Shown: one piece after another, positions 1-9,986 of the stretch | Position numbering within the stretch: the first letter of the stretch is position 1 | How the letters are laid out: every line of letters starts with the position of its first letter | Position numbers and translations under genes: made by a program | The notes under the pieces: model-generated | Seen by the model: the letters and a program-made list of their open reading frames with translations, nothing else | Told to the model about the DNA's origin: nothing | Databases searched by the model: none | Assembly (NCBI GenBank): GCA_963782885.1 | Contig: CAWALL010000015.1 | Coordinates: forward strand, 124,001 to 188,000 | Direction: 5' to 3' | Length of the DNA stretch: 64,000 bases | Source: DATAOG01 sp963782885 | GTDB taxonomy: Bacteria > Pseudomonadota > Alphaproteobacteria > Geminicoccales > Geminicoccaceae

Positions 1-511
1 TGCGCGCGAACGCGACCACGCCGGCTTTGGACGTGCCGTAGGCCAGCATCGCCGCGCGCGGCCGCAGCCCGGCGATCGAGGCGAAGCAGACGATCCGCCC
101 GAAGCCGCGCGCGATCATGCCGTCCTTGACCGCCATGATCGGCAGGAACGTGCCATCGAGGTTGACCGCCATGGTCCGCCGCCATTCCTCGAACGTGACC
201 TCGCCGCGGCTCTCGTGCGGCGCGATCCCGGCGCTGGTGACCAGCAGATCGACCGGCCCCAGGCTTTTTTCAACCTTTGCCACCATGGCCGCGACGGCCG
301 CGGGGTCGGAGACGTCGGCCTGCAGGGTCACGCATTCGGCACCCTCGGCCCGCACCAGGCGCTCGGCCTCCTCGGCCGCCGCCTGGTTCTGGGCATAGTT
401 GATCGCGACCCTGGCGCCCTGCTGCGCCAGGCGCACGCAGGTCGCGCGCCCGATCCCGCGCGCCCCCCCGGTCACCAGCGCCGTCCTGCCTTCCAGTTCC
501 TTGCCTGCCAT
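1..511 (-). CDS. SDR-family oxidoreductase (FabG-like), 3' end outside window
   Basis: NAD(P)-dependent short-chain dehydrogenase, cytoplasmic; the substrate cannot be told. The 170 residues present show the Rossmann glycine motif TGGARGIG (residues 14-21), an ADV cofactor contact near 65-67, catalytic Ser145 and the YxxxK pair Tyr158/Lys162. The usual NNAG motif reads TSAG (92-95), a mild deviation. The ATG at 511 gives the family N-terminus directly before the beta-strand ALVTG. The frame runs off the window edge at base 2, so roughly the last third (about 80 residues) is missing. It is divergent from brnT, with about 136 bases between the starts. Confidence 0.9.
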   Translation of the reverse strand, partial: MAGKELEGRTALVTGGARGIGRATCVRLAQQGARVAINYAQNQAAAEEAERLVRAEGAECVTLQADVSDPAAVAAMVAKVEKSLGPVDLLVTSAGIAPHESRGEVTFEEWRRTMAVNLDGTFLPIMAVKDGMIARGFGRIVCFASIAGLRPRAAMLAYGTSKAGVVAFAR

Positions 512-647
512 GGTGCTACCCCGGCTGTTTCCCGACTGTCCCGCTCTGCCAGAGATCGGTCATCTCGCCCGGGCCCGTCAAGGCCGCACGGCTCGACCCC
601 CATTGGTGCGGTTGTTGTCGTGTCCACCAACGTGTGCCACATTGCTG

Positions 648-932
648 ATGGACGGGTTTGAGTTGGACGAGGACAAGCGGCAGCGCAATCTCGCCGAGCG
701 CGGCGTCGACTTCGCCGATGCCGCCGTGATCTTCGAAGGCAACGTGCTTGAAGCCAAGGATCAACGGATTCGGTACGGGGAGGTCAGATACCGCGCTTTG
801 GGTCGGGTCGACGATGATTACTTCGTGGTCGTATATACCTGGCGCGGAGGAAACCGCCGCATCATCAGTGCGTGGAAGGTGGGCATCGATGGCCGACGAA
901 GATATCAGGCGGTACTCTCTCGAAGAGCTTAA
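648..932 (+). CDS. brnT: BrnT-family toxin
   Basis: Predicted ribonuclease toxin of the type II BrnT/BrnA system (RelE-like fold, cytoplasmic). The 94-residue product has the family layout: an N-terminal FELDEDKRQRNLAERGVDF segment, an acidic centre, a YGEVRYRALGR strand, and the VVVYTWRGGNRRIISAWK core typical of BrnT. The ATG at 648 is chosen because the family normally begins just before the F-x-W/L-DExK segment. The gene overlaps brnA by 44 bases in a different frame, so the two are co-translated; toxin-first order is normal for this system. The intact frame suggests a functional pair. Confidence 0.88.
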   Translation: MDGFELDEDKRQRNLAERGVDFADAAVIFEGNVLEAKDQRIRYGEVRYRALGRVDDDYFVVVYTWRGGNRRIISAWKVGIDGRRRYQAVLSRRA

Positions 933-1158
933 GGAGATGCGGGCGCGCGGCGAGACCTGCACGCGGCCTGACGCGCCCGAGTATGAGCTGGACGAGGAAT
1001 TCTGGCAAAAGGCGCGGCTCGTGTTCCCCAATCGGAAAAAGTCGGTGCATCTGCGGCTCGACGAGGACGTGCTGGAGTGGTTCAAAGCGCAGGGTCCGCG
1101 CCACCTGACCCGGATGAACGCGGTGCTGCGCGCTTACATGGAGGCGCATCGGAAGTAG
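889..1158 (+). CDS. brnA: BrnA-family antitoxin
   Basis: Antitoxin partner of BrnT; BrnA proteins bind and neutralise the toxin and repress their own promoter through a ribbon-helix-helix domain. The 89-residue protein has an N-terminal helix rich in E/R and a C-terminal RHH segment, KKSVHLRLDEDVLEWFKAQG followed by HLTRMNAVLRAYMEA (about residues 51-86). The start ATG at 889 lies inside brnT, which implies coupling. Nothing downstream shares the strand closely; the next gene is convergent and ends 58 bases away. Confidence 0.87.
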   Translation: MADEDIRRYSLEELKEMRARGETCTRPDAPEYELDEEFWQKARLVFPNRKKSVHLRLDEDVLEWFKAQGPRHLTRMNAVLRAYMEAHRK

Positions 1159-1215
1159 AAGGGGACACCCGCGTCGGTCGCCCCCTCCACAGGTTCTCTG
1201 CGCCCGCCCCCGCCC

Positions 1216-2814
1216 TCAGCCCGTGAGGTCGACGCCGTAGAAGATGTGGGCGCCGAACGGGTCGATCTTGTAGCCGACCACCTTCTTGCTGACCGGCACG
1301 TAGACTACCGAGTGCGCGATCGTGACCCAGGGCGCCTCCTCCTTGAAGATCACCTGGGCCTGCTCGTACAGCCGGGTGCGCTCGGCCTGGTCGCTGGTCT
1401 CCTTGGCCTTGACCAGAAGCTCGTCGAACGGCTTGTAGCACCAGCGCGCCCGGTTGGTGCGTTCGTCGGCGGCGGCGCAGCCCAGGAGCTGGTAGAGGAA
1501 GTTGTCGGGATCGCCGTTGTCGCCGGTCCACCCGAGCAGCACGGTCTGGTGCTCGCCCTCCTTGGAGCGCTTCAGATACTCGCCCCATTCGTAGGTGACG
1601 ATCTTGGCCTTGACCCCGACCTTGGCCCAGTCGGCCTGGATCAGCTCGGCCATGCGCCGGGCGTTCGGGTTGTACGGCCGCTGGACCGGCATGGCCCAGA
1701 TGTCGGTCTGGAACCCGTCTCCATGACCGGCCTCGGCGAGCAGCTTCTTGGCGGCGTCGGGATCGTAGGGGTAGTCCTTCACATCATCGTTGTACGACCA
1801 CATGGTCGGCGGGATCGGGTTCTTGGCGACCGTGCCCGAGCCCTGGAAGACCGCATCCAGGATCGCCTGCTTGTTGATCGCCATGTTGAGCGCCTGGCGG
1901 ACCCGCTTGTCGTCGAACGGCTTCTTCTCGGTGTTGAACGCCAGGTAGCCGACGTTCAGGCCCGGCTGCTGCAGCAGCTCGACGTCCTGGTTGGCGCGGA
2001 TCGCATCCAGATCGGCCGGGTTGGGATAAGGAATCACATGGCACTCGCCCGCCTGCAGCTTCTGCCAGCGGACCGAGGGGTCGGGCGTGATCGCGAACAC
2101 CAGGTCGTCGATCGCCGCCTTGCCGTCCCAGTAGTCGGGATTGGCCTTGTAGCGGATCACGGCGTCCTTCTGATAGGCGACCAGCTGGAACGGGCCGGTG
2201 CCGACCGGGTCGAGATCGATCTTCTCCGGCGTGCCGGCATCCTGCAGCTTTTGCGCGTACTCGGCCGAGAAGATCGAGGCGAAGTCCATTCCGAGGTCGG
2301 ACAGGAACGGCGCTTCCGGATGGCTGAGCACGAAGGTCACGGTCGAATCATCGACCTTCTTCACGGCCTTGAGCAGGTTCGGCATGTCCATGCCCTGGAA
2401 GTACTCGTAGGTCCCGCCCGAGACCTGGTGATAGGGGTGGTTCGGGTCGAGCTGGCGCTCGAACGACCAGACCACGTCGTCGGCGTTGAAGTCGCGGGTC
2501 GGCGTGAAGTTCTTGGTGGTCTGGAACTTGACGCCCTTGCGGAGATGGAAGGTGTACTCGAGGCCGTCGTCCGAGATGTCCCAGCTCTCGGCGAGCGCCG
2601 GCACGACCTTGGTGGTGCCGCGCTCGAACTCGACCAGCCGGTTGTAGATCGGCTTCGAGGAAGCATCGAAGGTGGTGCCGGCGGTGTAGAGCTGCGGGTT
2701 GAAGCCCTCGGGGCTGCCCTCGGAGCAGAACACCAGCGTCTTGGCCTCGACCTGCGTCGTGAGCGCGGCGGCGAGCGCCAGCCCCAGGCTCCCGACGATC
2801 CAACGATCGAACAT
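1216..2814 (-). CDS. ABC transporter substrate-binding protein, DppA/OppA type (SBP_bac_5)
   Basis: Periplasmic binding protein for peptides or similar small solutes feeding an ABC importer. The product is 532 residues, normal for the family. A signal peptide (residues 1 to about 24, ending VEA) precedes KTLVFCSEGSPEGFNPQ, the DppA-like first strand. The start ATG at 2814 follows an AGGGAG Shine-Dalgarno at 8-13 bases. No permease or ATPase of the Dpp type lies beside it, so it is an orphan here and must borrow a transporter or belong to one encoded elsewhere. Dipeptide as substrate is a family guess. Confidence 0.88.
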   Translation of the reverse strand: MFDRWIVGSLGLALAAALTTQVEAKTLVFCSEGSPEGFNPQLYTAGTTFDASSKPIYNRLVEFERGTTKVVPALAESWDISDDGLEYTFHLRKGVKFQTTKNFTPTRDFNADDVVWSFERQLDPNHPYHQVSGGTYEYFQGMDMPNLLKAVKKVDDSTVTFVLSHPEAPFLSDLGMDFASIFSAEYAQKLQDAGTPEKIDLDPVGTGPFQLVAYQKDAVIRYKANPDYWDGKAAIDDLVFAITPDPSVRWQKLQAGECHVIPYPNPADLDAIRANQDVELLQQPGLNVGYLAFNTEKKPFDDKRVRQALNMAINKQAILDAVFQGSGTVAKNPIPPTMWSYNDDVKDYPYDPDAAKKLLAEAGHGDGFQTDIWAMPVQRPYNPNARRMAELIQADWAKVGVKAKIVTYEWGEYLKRSKEGEHQTVLLGWTGDNGDPDNFLYQLLGCAAADERTNRARWCYKPFDELLVKAKETSDQAERTRLYEQAQVIFKEEAPWVTIAHSVVYVPVSKKVVGYKIDPFGAHIFYGVDLTG

Positions 2815-3488
2815 CCGGGTCACTCCCTGTTCGCATTCTCGCCCGGCGACCCCTCGAGATCGCCCGTTGACCCTACTAGGCAGGGAACCACGCCGCCTTG
2901 TCAATTGCCGAGCAGCCTGGGGCCTCCTCGGGGATTCGCTGACACGCACAGCGAGCTGCGACGATTGCGAGTCCACCAGTTGTCTCTGCAAGGCCGATCA
3001 CTAAACGGCACGCCTGACGCTCTCGGAGCGGCTCGAAGGCCGCATGGCCCGCCGCACTCAAGCGGCCGGCCGCCAACGAATCACGGTTGGCTTCCGATCC
3101 GAGGCTCAGACCGCCGACCAAACCCGCCGTCGAGCACTCCGATAGCTGGTCCGGCTCACCGATCCCAGCAGCGTACGAATCGCCGACGACGGCGCTCCAG
3201 GAGTCGAGTTCGCCCCGGTCATAAGTATCGGGGTACAAAGTGTACTGCAGCGACCTCGCAAGTCAAATCAGAGATCTAGGAAAGGTGGATTGGCGAAATA
3301 TCATTTGAAATGATGCATTGATGGCCATGAACCCAATGGCTATGGATGGCATGACCAGGCCGAGGTTACGCAGCCACTGCATCAATTTTTTACATTGGTT
3401 GCCGCGCCGCATCGAGCCGGCGGGATCGGCACCTCAGATCGCGGGCAGGCGCGGCCCTGCGGCCACCGTCGCCGGCGGCCCGGCTTCG
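2815..3488. other. Gene-free interval with a perfect 15-bp palindrome
   Basis: I see no convincing gene in these 674 bases. Open frames here lack family features and ribosome-binding sites. The stretch 3240-3400 is clearly less GC-rich than its surroundings and contains ATCATTT-G-AAATGAT at 3300-3314, a perfect inverted repeat that could be an operator. It lies between the binding-protein start (2814, minus strand) and the end of the rhodanese gene (3489), so the nearest gene it could regulate is the binding-protein gene, almost 500 bases away. Confidence 0.5.
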
Positions 3489-3917
3489 CTAGCAGGCCTT
3501 GCAGGGCTCGGTCGGCAGGTGGCGCTGCAGCCAGCCGGGGCCGTGGGCGCCGCCGCTCACGCCTTCGCTGATGTCGTAGACGTGGCTGAAGCCGGCCTGC
3601 TCGAGCTCCGCGGCGGCATAAGCCGAGCGGACCCCGCCGGAGCAGATCAGCGCGACCGACGCATCGCGGCGGCCGTCCAGCGCGCGCAGGACGTCGGCGA
3701 CGAACTCCGCTCGCGGCGCCATGGTCTGCGGGCTCTGCAGCGACACGCCGACGGCGCCCGCGGGCAGGCCGGTCGCGGCCCATTCGTACTGCAGCCGGAC
3801 GTCGATGATCGTGAGCCTGCCGGCCTCGACGCGCGCTTCCGCCTTGTCCGGGCTCAGAACCTCCGCGGCCGCCGGCCAGGCGAGCAGCAGCACCATCAGG
3901 CTCGCAAAGGCACGCAT
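3489..3917 (-). CDS. Periplasmic rhodanese-like protein
   Basis: Single rhodanese domain, probably a sulfurtransferase or sulfur carrier outside the cytoplasm. The 142-residue product begins with a signal peptide (about 1-18, MRAFASLMVLLLAWPAAA). The rhodanese core follows: IIDVRLQYEWAATGLPAGA (about 37-55) and the active-site loop CSGGVRS with Cys92. The start ATG at 3917 follows a GGGAG ribosome site. Single-domain exported rhodaneses are common in proteobacteria; the acceptor is unknown. It is divergent from the ABC ATPase gene downstream. Confidence 0.85.
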   Translation of the reverse strand: MRAFASLMVLLLAWPAAAEVLSPDKAEARVEAGRLTIIDVRLQYEWAATGLPAGAVGVSLQSPQTMAPRAEFVADVLRALDGRRDASVALICSGGVRSAYAAAELEQAGFSHVYDISEGVSGGAHGPGWLQRHLPTEPCKAC

Positions 3918-4204
3918 GTCGGGCTCCCGCCGGTGGTGATCGTCGCGGGTCGAGAGTAGTCGAACCGGCCCGGTGGGCAAGCGCGATGGTGACGTCCGCT
4001 CGCGACGGACTCGGCTGTCGTAGTCGTGGCCGAGGCTTTCGCGCCCCAGGCCGTTGCGTGCGCGGCTTGCAGGCCCGCTCGCCACCGGGGAACGTCGGGC
4101 GCGGTTTGCGAGCCGCCGATGGTTCGGGCTACCCTCTGGCGGGCGGCGAGGCGCGGGCCGGTCGGACCCGGCCGGGGCGTCGCGGGAGCGCTGGAGGCTG
4201 CCGG

Positions 4205-5290
<1,086 letters not shown>

Positions 5291-5357
5291 CCGGCCGCCG
5301 CTGCCCGGCCGGGCTGACCTTGGGCTCAGCGACTGCAAGATTGCGAACGCCGATCAG

Positions 5358-5768
5358 ATGCAGAGGCCCAAGCCTGGAACTCTTGGCCGTCTGCAAGATT
5401 ACTGCATCGAGAGGTGCTTCCAGGAGCTGACGAAGATGGCCAGGCTGGACGCTGCATCGCCGGTGTTTAGGCTGCCGATGGCACAGAAAAGCCGCCCGAC
5501 CGTTGCCCGCGCATCGTGGGCGGCCAATTGGCGCTCACGAGCCCGAGGATTGGTAGGTGCGCGAGCTCGGCACCTGCTAGGTGCATGCCTCAACCGGCTG
5601 GGCGCGCCCGCTGCCGTCCAGAACACCCGTGTCCACGACCCGGTGGCCGGCCGGACGTTCGAAGTCGACGTCGGCACCCTGTTTACGCGGATATCGGTCG
5701 ACGGTCGCGACTTCTATTTCAACCGTCTGACTGGACGGTTCGACGGCAGCGGCACTGGCTGCGGCTGA
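5358..5768 (+). CDS. Hypothetical protein
   Basis: Not recognised. A 136-residue frame whose last 48 residues look protein-like: a VHDPVAGRTFEVDVG strand pair followed by RISVDGRDFYFNRLTGRFDG, which has the alternating pattern of a small beta sheet. The N-terminal half is basic and low in pattern, so the true start may be further in. No clear Shine-Dalgarno precedes the ATG at 5358. It lies alone between the ABC ATPase gene and the convergent lysE gene. Confidence 0.35.
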   Translation: MQRPKPGTLGRLQDYCIERCFQELTKMARLDAASPVFRLPMAQKSRPTVARASWAANWRSRARGLVGARARHLLGACLNRLGAPAAVQNTRVHDPVAGRTFEVDVGTLFTRISVDGRDFYFNRLTGRFDGSGTGCG

Positions 5769-5879
5769 CCAACTCTCCGCTGGCGGCAAGTCATCGCTCG
5801 CGCTGATGTGCAATTCTTAAGAAGTCTGGATGATCAAAACGCGGACATTCCGGCAATCGCAGCCGAATGGGCGATTGGC

Positions 5880-6515
5880 TCATTGATTGCGCGTCCAGGC
5901 CAAGCCGACCCCGAGTGTGATGAGCAGGCCGCCACCAAGCCTTCGAAGCGCGAGCATGAAGCGTTCGGAGGAGCGCAGCCTGGTCGCGACGGCATGCGCC
6001 ATCTCGATCAGGATGGCATCGGTCACGCTGAACATCGCGTTGACGATCATCCCCAGAATGACGATCTGCACCCAGATCGGGAATTCTGCAGACGGGTCGG
6101 TGAACTGCGGCAGGAAGGCGAGGTAGAAGAGCGCCGACTTGGGGTTCGTGGCTTCCACGACAACGCTGTCGCGTAGAGCCTTGGGCGCCGTCGGTGCGGA
6201 CGGCCTGCGAGGTGCCGATACCGGCAAGCGCGCGCCTCTCAGGGACTTGATGCCGAGCCAGATCAGGTAGGCCGCTCCGACAAGCTTCATCACCGTGAAG
6301 AGCGCCGGCACGACGGCGAGCAGTGTCGACACTCCGAATGCGGCGGCTGCGGCATGTCCGAGGCCGGCAATATGGAAACCCAGCGCCGACCACCACCCGG
6401 CCCTGCGGCCCGACGCCAGCGTCTGAGCAGCAGCGTAGAACATCCCAGGCCCAGGCACGCAGGCGAAGACCGCCGAGGCCAGAAAGAACGGGATCAGAAG
6501 GTCGGCTGACGGCAC
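5880..6515 (-). CDS. LysE/RhtB-family exporter
   Basis: Inner-membrane exporter of amino acids or related metabolites. The 211-residue product has the family's hydrophobic layout with about six membrane segments, the N-terminal CVPGPGMFYAAAQTLASGRR motif near residues 19-38 (the PGP motif of the family), and the downstream ATNPKSALFYLAFLPQF motif (about 121-137). Length is standard. It is read opposite to the surrounding ABC genes. The exported substrate cannot be inferred from the neighbours. Confidence 0.9.
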   Translation of the reverse strand: MPSADLLIPFFLASAVFACVPGPGMFYAAAQTLASGRRAGWWSALGFHIAGLGHAAAAAFGVSTLLAVVPALFTVMKLVGAAYLIWLGIKSLRGARLPVSAPRRPSAPTAPKALRDSVVVEATNPKSALFYLAFLPQFTDPSAEFPIWVQIVILGMIVNAMFSVTDAILIEMAHAVATRLRSSERFMLALRRLGGGLLITLGVGLAWTRNQ

Positions 6516-6841
6516 GGGTGCAACTCCGTTCTCCAGCTGCCCAGTGTCGCACGTGAATCATCAGACCCGAGGGCGGCGAATGGTCGCCCGGAGGGCGTTT
6601 GTTCCGTCCGATCGACACCTCGAACCTGCCGCGAGGGCGCGAACCTAGCGTGTCAATCTGCCGGCTTGGTGCCCTGAGCCTCGCCTGCCTCGGTTCGCGT
6701 CCAGGCCGCCGCAACCGGGAGCCGCCTGCGGCGGCCGTCCGGCTGGGCAGCCTCTTGCCGTCGTGCGCCGATTCCGCGACTGTTGGCGCACGACAACGAG
6801 CGTCGGCCGGGCCGACGCAAGGGGCAATCAGGGAGACCATC
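6516..6841. other. Intergenic region between lysE and the ABC binding protein
   Basis: These 326 bases hold the divergent control region for the lysE-type gene (minus) and the binding protein at 6842 (plus). I see no gene, no clear sigma-70 hexamers and no strong hairpin. A GGGAG at about 6829-6833 serves the ATG at 6842. Confidence 0.4.
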
Positions 6842-7882
6842 ATGACGAGGCAGCTGTTTGGCATCGCGGCGGGCGCCGTGCTCGGCCTCGCCGCCGGCTC
6901 GGCGGGCGCCGCCGACCTGACCGTGACCTCCTGGGGCGGCAGCTATCAGGACGCCCAGCGCGAGGTCTATTTCGAGCCGTTCAAAAAGGCGACCGGGATC
7001 GATCTGGTCGAGGACGTCTGGAACGGCGGCGTCGGCGCGATCCGCGCCAAGGTCGAGGGCGGCGGCCAGGAGTGGGACGTGGTCCAGGTCGAGGCCGAGG
7101 AATTGGTGCTCGGCTGCGAGGAGGGCCTGTACGCGCCGATCGACTGGCAGGCGGTCGGCGGCAAGGACCAGTTCATCAAGGCCGCGGTCAACGACTGCGG
7201 GGTCGGCACGATCGTCTGGTCGACCGCGATCGCCTATGACGGCGACAAGCTCAAGGACGGCCCGAAGAGCTGGGCCGATTTTTTCGACACCCAGAAGTTC
7301 CCGGGCAAGCGTGGGTTGCGCCGCGGGCCGAAGTACACCCTTGAGTTCGCGCTGATGGCCGACGGCGTGCCACCCGACCAGGTCTACCAGGTGTTGGGCA
7401 CCAAGGAAGGCGTCGACCGCGCGTTCGCCAAGCTGGATGAGATCAAGGGCGACATCATCTGGTGGGAGGCGGGCGCCCAGCCGATCCAGCTGCTCGGCTC
7501 CGGCGAGGTGGTCATGACCAGCGCCTACAACGGCCGGATCTCGGCCGCCAACAAGGCCGATCAGCGCAACTTCAAGATCGTCTGGCCCGGCAGCATCTAT
7601 GCCGTCGACAGCTGGGTGATCCTCAAGAACTCGCCGCACCAGGACGCCGCGCTCAAGTTCATCGCGTTCGCGAGCGAGCCCGAGCACCAGAAGGATCTGC
7701 CCAAGGCGATCGCCTATGGCGTGACCAACAAGGACGCGGCGAGCCAGATCGACCCGAAGCTGCTCGAGGACCTGCCGACCGCGCCCGACAACCTGAAGGC
7801 CGCGATCCAGCTCGATACCGCGTTCTGGGTCGACCACATCGAGCCGTTGACCGAGCGCTTCACCGCCTGGGCCGCGCAGTAG
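6842..7882 (+). CDS. ABC transporter substrate-binding protein, PotD/PotF type (SBP_bac_8)
   Basis: Periplasmic binding protein of a polyamine-like importer. The 346-residue product carries a signal peptide (about 1-23) followed by ADLTVTSWGGSYQDAQREV, the typical start of this family, and the conserved WDVVQVEA, IVWSTAIAYD, AQPIQLLGSGEV and YAVDSWVILKNSPH segments. The ATG at 6842 is preceded by a purine-rich stretch. Ten bases separate its stop from the next gene, so binding protein, permease and permease form an operon. Putrescine or spermidine is only the family assumption. Confidence 0.9.
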   Translation: MTRQLFGIAAGAVLGLAAGSAGAADLTVTSWGGSYQDAQREVYFEPFKKATGIDLVEDVWNGGVGAIRAKVEGGGQEWDVVQVEAEELVLGCEEGLYAPIDWQAVGGKDQFIKAAVNDCGVGTIVWSTAIAYDGDKLKDGPKSWADFFDTQKFPGKRGLRRGPKYTLEFALMADGVPPDQVYQVLGTKEGVDRAFAKLDEIKGDIIWWEAGAQPIQLLGSGEVVMTSAYNGRISAANKADQRNFKIVWPGSIYAVDSWVILKNSPHQDAALKFIAFASEPEHQKDLPKAIAYGVTNKDAASQIDPKLLEDLPTAPDNLKAAIQLDTAFWVDHIEPLTERFTAWAAQ

Positions 7883-7892
7883 CCGGGCAGCG

Positions 7893-9150
7893 GTGGCCAT
7901 TCAGCGTTCCGCGGCCCTGGCCGGCGCCGCCCGGGAGCGGGCGGCGCTGCGCCGGCGGTTGCGGCGCAGCGAGCGCTGGCGCCGGCTCGAGGCAGCGGCC
8001 CTGCTCGCGCCGGCGTTGCTGTTCCTCCTGGTCTTCTTCCTGCTGCCGATCGCCGGCATGCTCGCCCGCAGCGTCGCCAATCCCGAGCTGCGCGCGGTCA
8101 TGCCGGCGACCGCGGCGGCGATCCGCGGCTGGGACGGCGAGGGCCTGCCGGCCGACGCCGGTTTTTTCCACGTTCGCGGCCGAGCTGCACGAGACCTACG
8201 CCGCCAAGACGCTGGGGATCGCCGCCAAGCGCCTGGCCTACGACCAGCCGGGCTTTCGCACGCTCCTGTTCGCGACCGCGCGCAAGCTGCCCGACCAGCC
8301 GGAGCGCTCGTGGCGCCAGACGCTGACCGGGCTGGATCCGGCCTGGGGCGAGGCCGCGACCTGGGCCGTGATCCGGCGCGCGGCAGCACCCTGGACGCCG
8401 ATCTATCTTCTGGCCGCCCTCGACCGCCAGCTCGATGCCGAGGGCAGGGTCGTGCCGGTGCCGGCGCAGCAGGCGATCTACCTCGACATCTTCGCTCGCA
8501 CCTTCACGATCGGCGCCGGGGTCACGCTGCTTTGCCTGCTGCTCGGCTATCCGCTCGCCTACAAGCTCGCGACGCTGCCGACCCGGATCAGCAATCTCCT
8601 GATGATCCTCGTATTGCTGCCGTTCTGGACCTCGCTCCTGGTGCGGACCGCCGCCTGGGTGGTGCTTTTGCAGCGCGAGGGGCCGATCAATGGCGTCTTG
8701 CAGGCGCTCGGGCTCACCGATCACCCGCTGCAGCTGGTCTACAACCGCTTCGGCCTGTACGTGGCGATGACCCACGTGCTGCTGCCGTTCATGGTGCTGC
8801 CGCTCTACAGCGTGATGCGCGGCATCCCGCCCCAGTACATGCGCGCCGCCGCCTCGCTCGGTGCTGAGCCGCTGCGCGCGTTCCTCAAGGTCTACCTGCC
8901 GCAGACCGTGCCCGGGATCGGCGCCGGCTGCCTGCTCGTGTTCATCCTGGCGATCGGCTACTACATCACGCCGGCCCTGGTCGGCGGCACCAACGACCAG
9001 ATGGTCAGCTACTTCGTCGCATTCTTCACCAACCAGACGATCAACTGGGGCATGGCGGCGGCGCTGGGTGCTGTGCTGCTGGCGGCGACGCTGGTGCTGT
9101 TCGCGCTCTACGCTCGCCTCGTCGGCCTCGACCGGCTGAAGCTCGGCTGA
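7893..9150 (+). pseudogene. ABC permease (PotB-like) interrupted by a one-base frameshift
   Basis: Membrane permease of the importer. Frame one begins at GTG 7893 and contains the first membrane segment (LLAPALLFLLVFFLLPIAG). It stays in phase until a run of six T at 8162-8167. From about 8170 the homologous protein continues in the neighbouring frame: a long periplasmic loop, five further membrane segments and the permease EAA-type loop RAAASLGAEPLRAFLKVYLP, ending at 9150. Removing one T restores GGT TTT TCC ACG and a protein of about 418 residues. The extended loop between segments 1 and 2 is seen in some alphaproteobacterial permeases. Either a homopolymer sequencing error or a true lesion. 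Confidence 0.85.
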
Positions 9151-9155
9151 CGATC

Positions 9156-9986
9156 ATGGGCCCGCCGCCGCACGCGAGCTTAGCCCAGCGCCTCTGGCAC
9201 TATGCACTCTGGGGGTTTTGCCTGCTGGTATTGGGCTATCTGATCCTGCCGATCCTGATCATCGTGCCGCTGTCGCTGAGCTCCGCGACCTTTCTGACGT
9301 TTCCGCTGCCGGGGCTGTCGCTGCGCTGGTATCAGGAGCTGTTCACCTCCGCCCCCTGGCAGCTGTCGCTGCGCAACAGCCTGATCGTCGCCTGCGCGGT
9401 CACGGTGCTGGCGAGCGCGCTCGGCACGCTCGCAGCCCTCGGCCTGACCCGCGCGCGCCTGCCGGGCCACGGGCTCCTGATGGCGCTGATGGTCTCGCCG
9501 ATGATCGTGCCGCTCGTGATCGTCGCGGTCGGCGTCTATTTCGCCTATGCGCCGTTCGGGCTCACCGGCAGCCTGCTCGGCCTGACGCTTGCCCACACCG
9601 CCCTTGCGGTGCCGTTCGTCGTGATCACGGTCAGCGCCACGCTCCAGGGCTTCGACCCCAACCAGGCGCGCGCCGGCGCCAGCCTCGGCGCCTCGCCCGC
9701 CCGGGTGTTCTTCCGGATCGTGTTGCCGCTGATCCTGCCGGGCGTGATCTCGGGGGCGCTGTTCGCGTTCGTCACCTCGTTCGACGAGGTCGTGATCGCG
9801 CTGTTCCTGACCGGCCCGGCCGAGCGCACCCTGCCGCGCCAGATGTTCAACGGCATTCGCGAGAACATCAGCCCGGTGATCACCGCCGCCGCCACCCTCC
9901 TGATCCTGCTCTCGGTCCTGCTGCTCGCGACCCTCGAACTGCTCCGCCGCCGCAACGAGCGCCTGCGCGGGATCGCCCAATCCTGA
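9156..9986 (+). CDS. ABC transporter permease, PotC type
   Basis: Second membrane permease of the polyamine-type importer. The 276-residue product has six predicted membrane segments, starting with CLLVLGYLILPILIIVPLSL, and the cytoplasmic coupling loop RAGASLGASPARVFFRIVLP (about 171-190), which docks on the ATPase. It begins five bases after the stop of the preceding permease, consistent with coupled translation. The length is typical of PotC. Confidence 0.9.
   Translation: MGPPPHASLAQRLWHYALWGFCLLVLGYLILPILIIVPLSLSSATFLTFPLPGLSLRWYQELFTSAPWQLSLRNSLIVACAVTVLASALGTLAALGLTRARLPGHGLLMALMVSPMIVPLVIVAVGVYFAYAPFGLTGSLLGLTLAHTALAVPFVVITVSATLQGFDPNQARAGASLGASPARVFFRIVLPLILPGVISGALFAFVTSFDEVVIALFLTGPAERTLPRQMFNGIRENISPVITAAATLLILLSVLLLATLELLRRRNERLRGIAQS

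Noticed and set aside
2876..3238. 120-codon minus-strand frame
   Set aside because: No ribosome site, no recognisable domain, unusual composition for this genome.
1246..3279. Plus-strand open frame opposite the DppA-type gene
   Set aside because: Composition typical of antisense translation; no start site or conserved motif.
5814..5823. TTCTTAAGAA palindrome
   Set aside because: Ten bases, in a convergent intergenic gap near the end of lysE; too short and badly placed to call.
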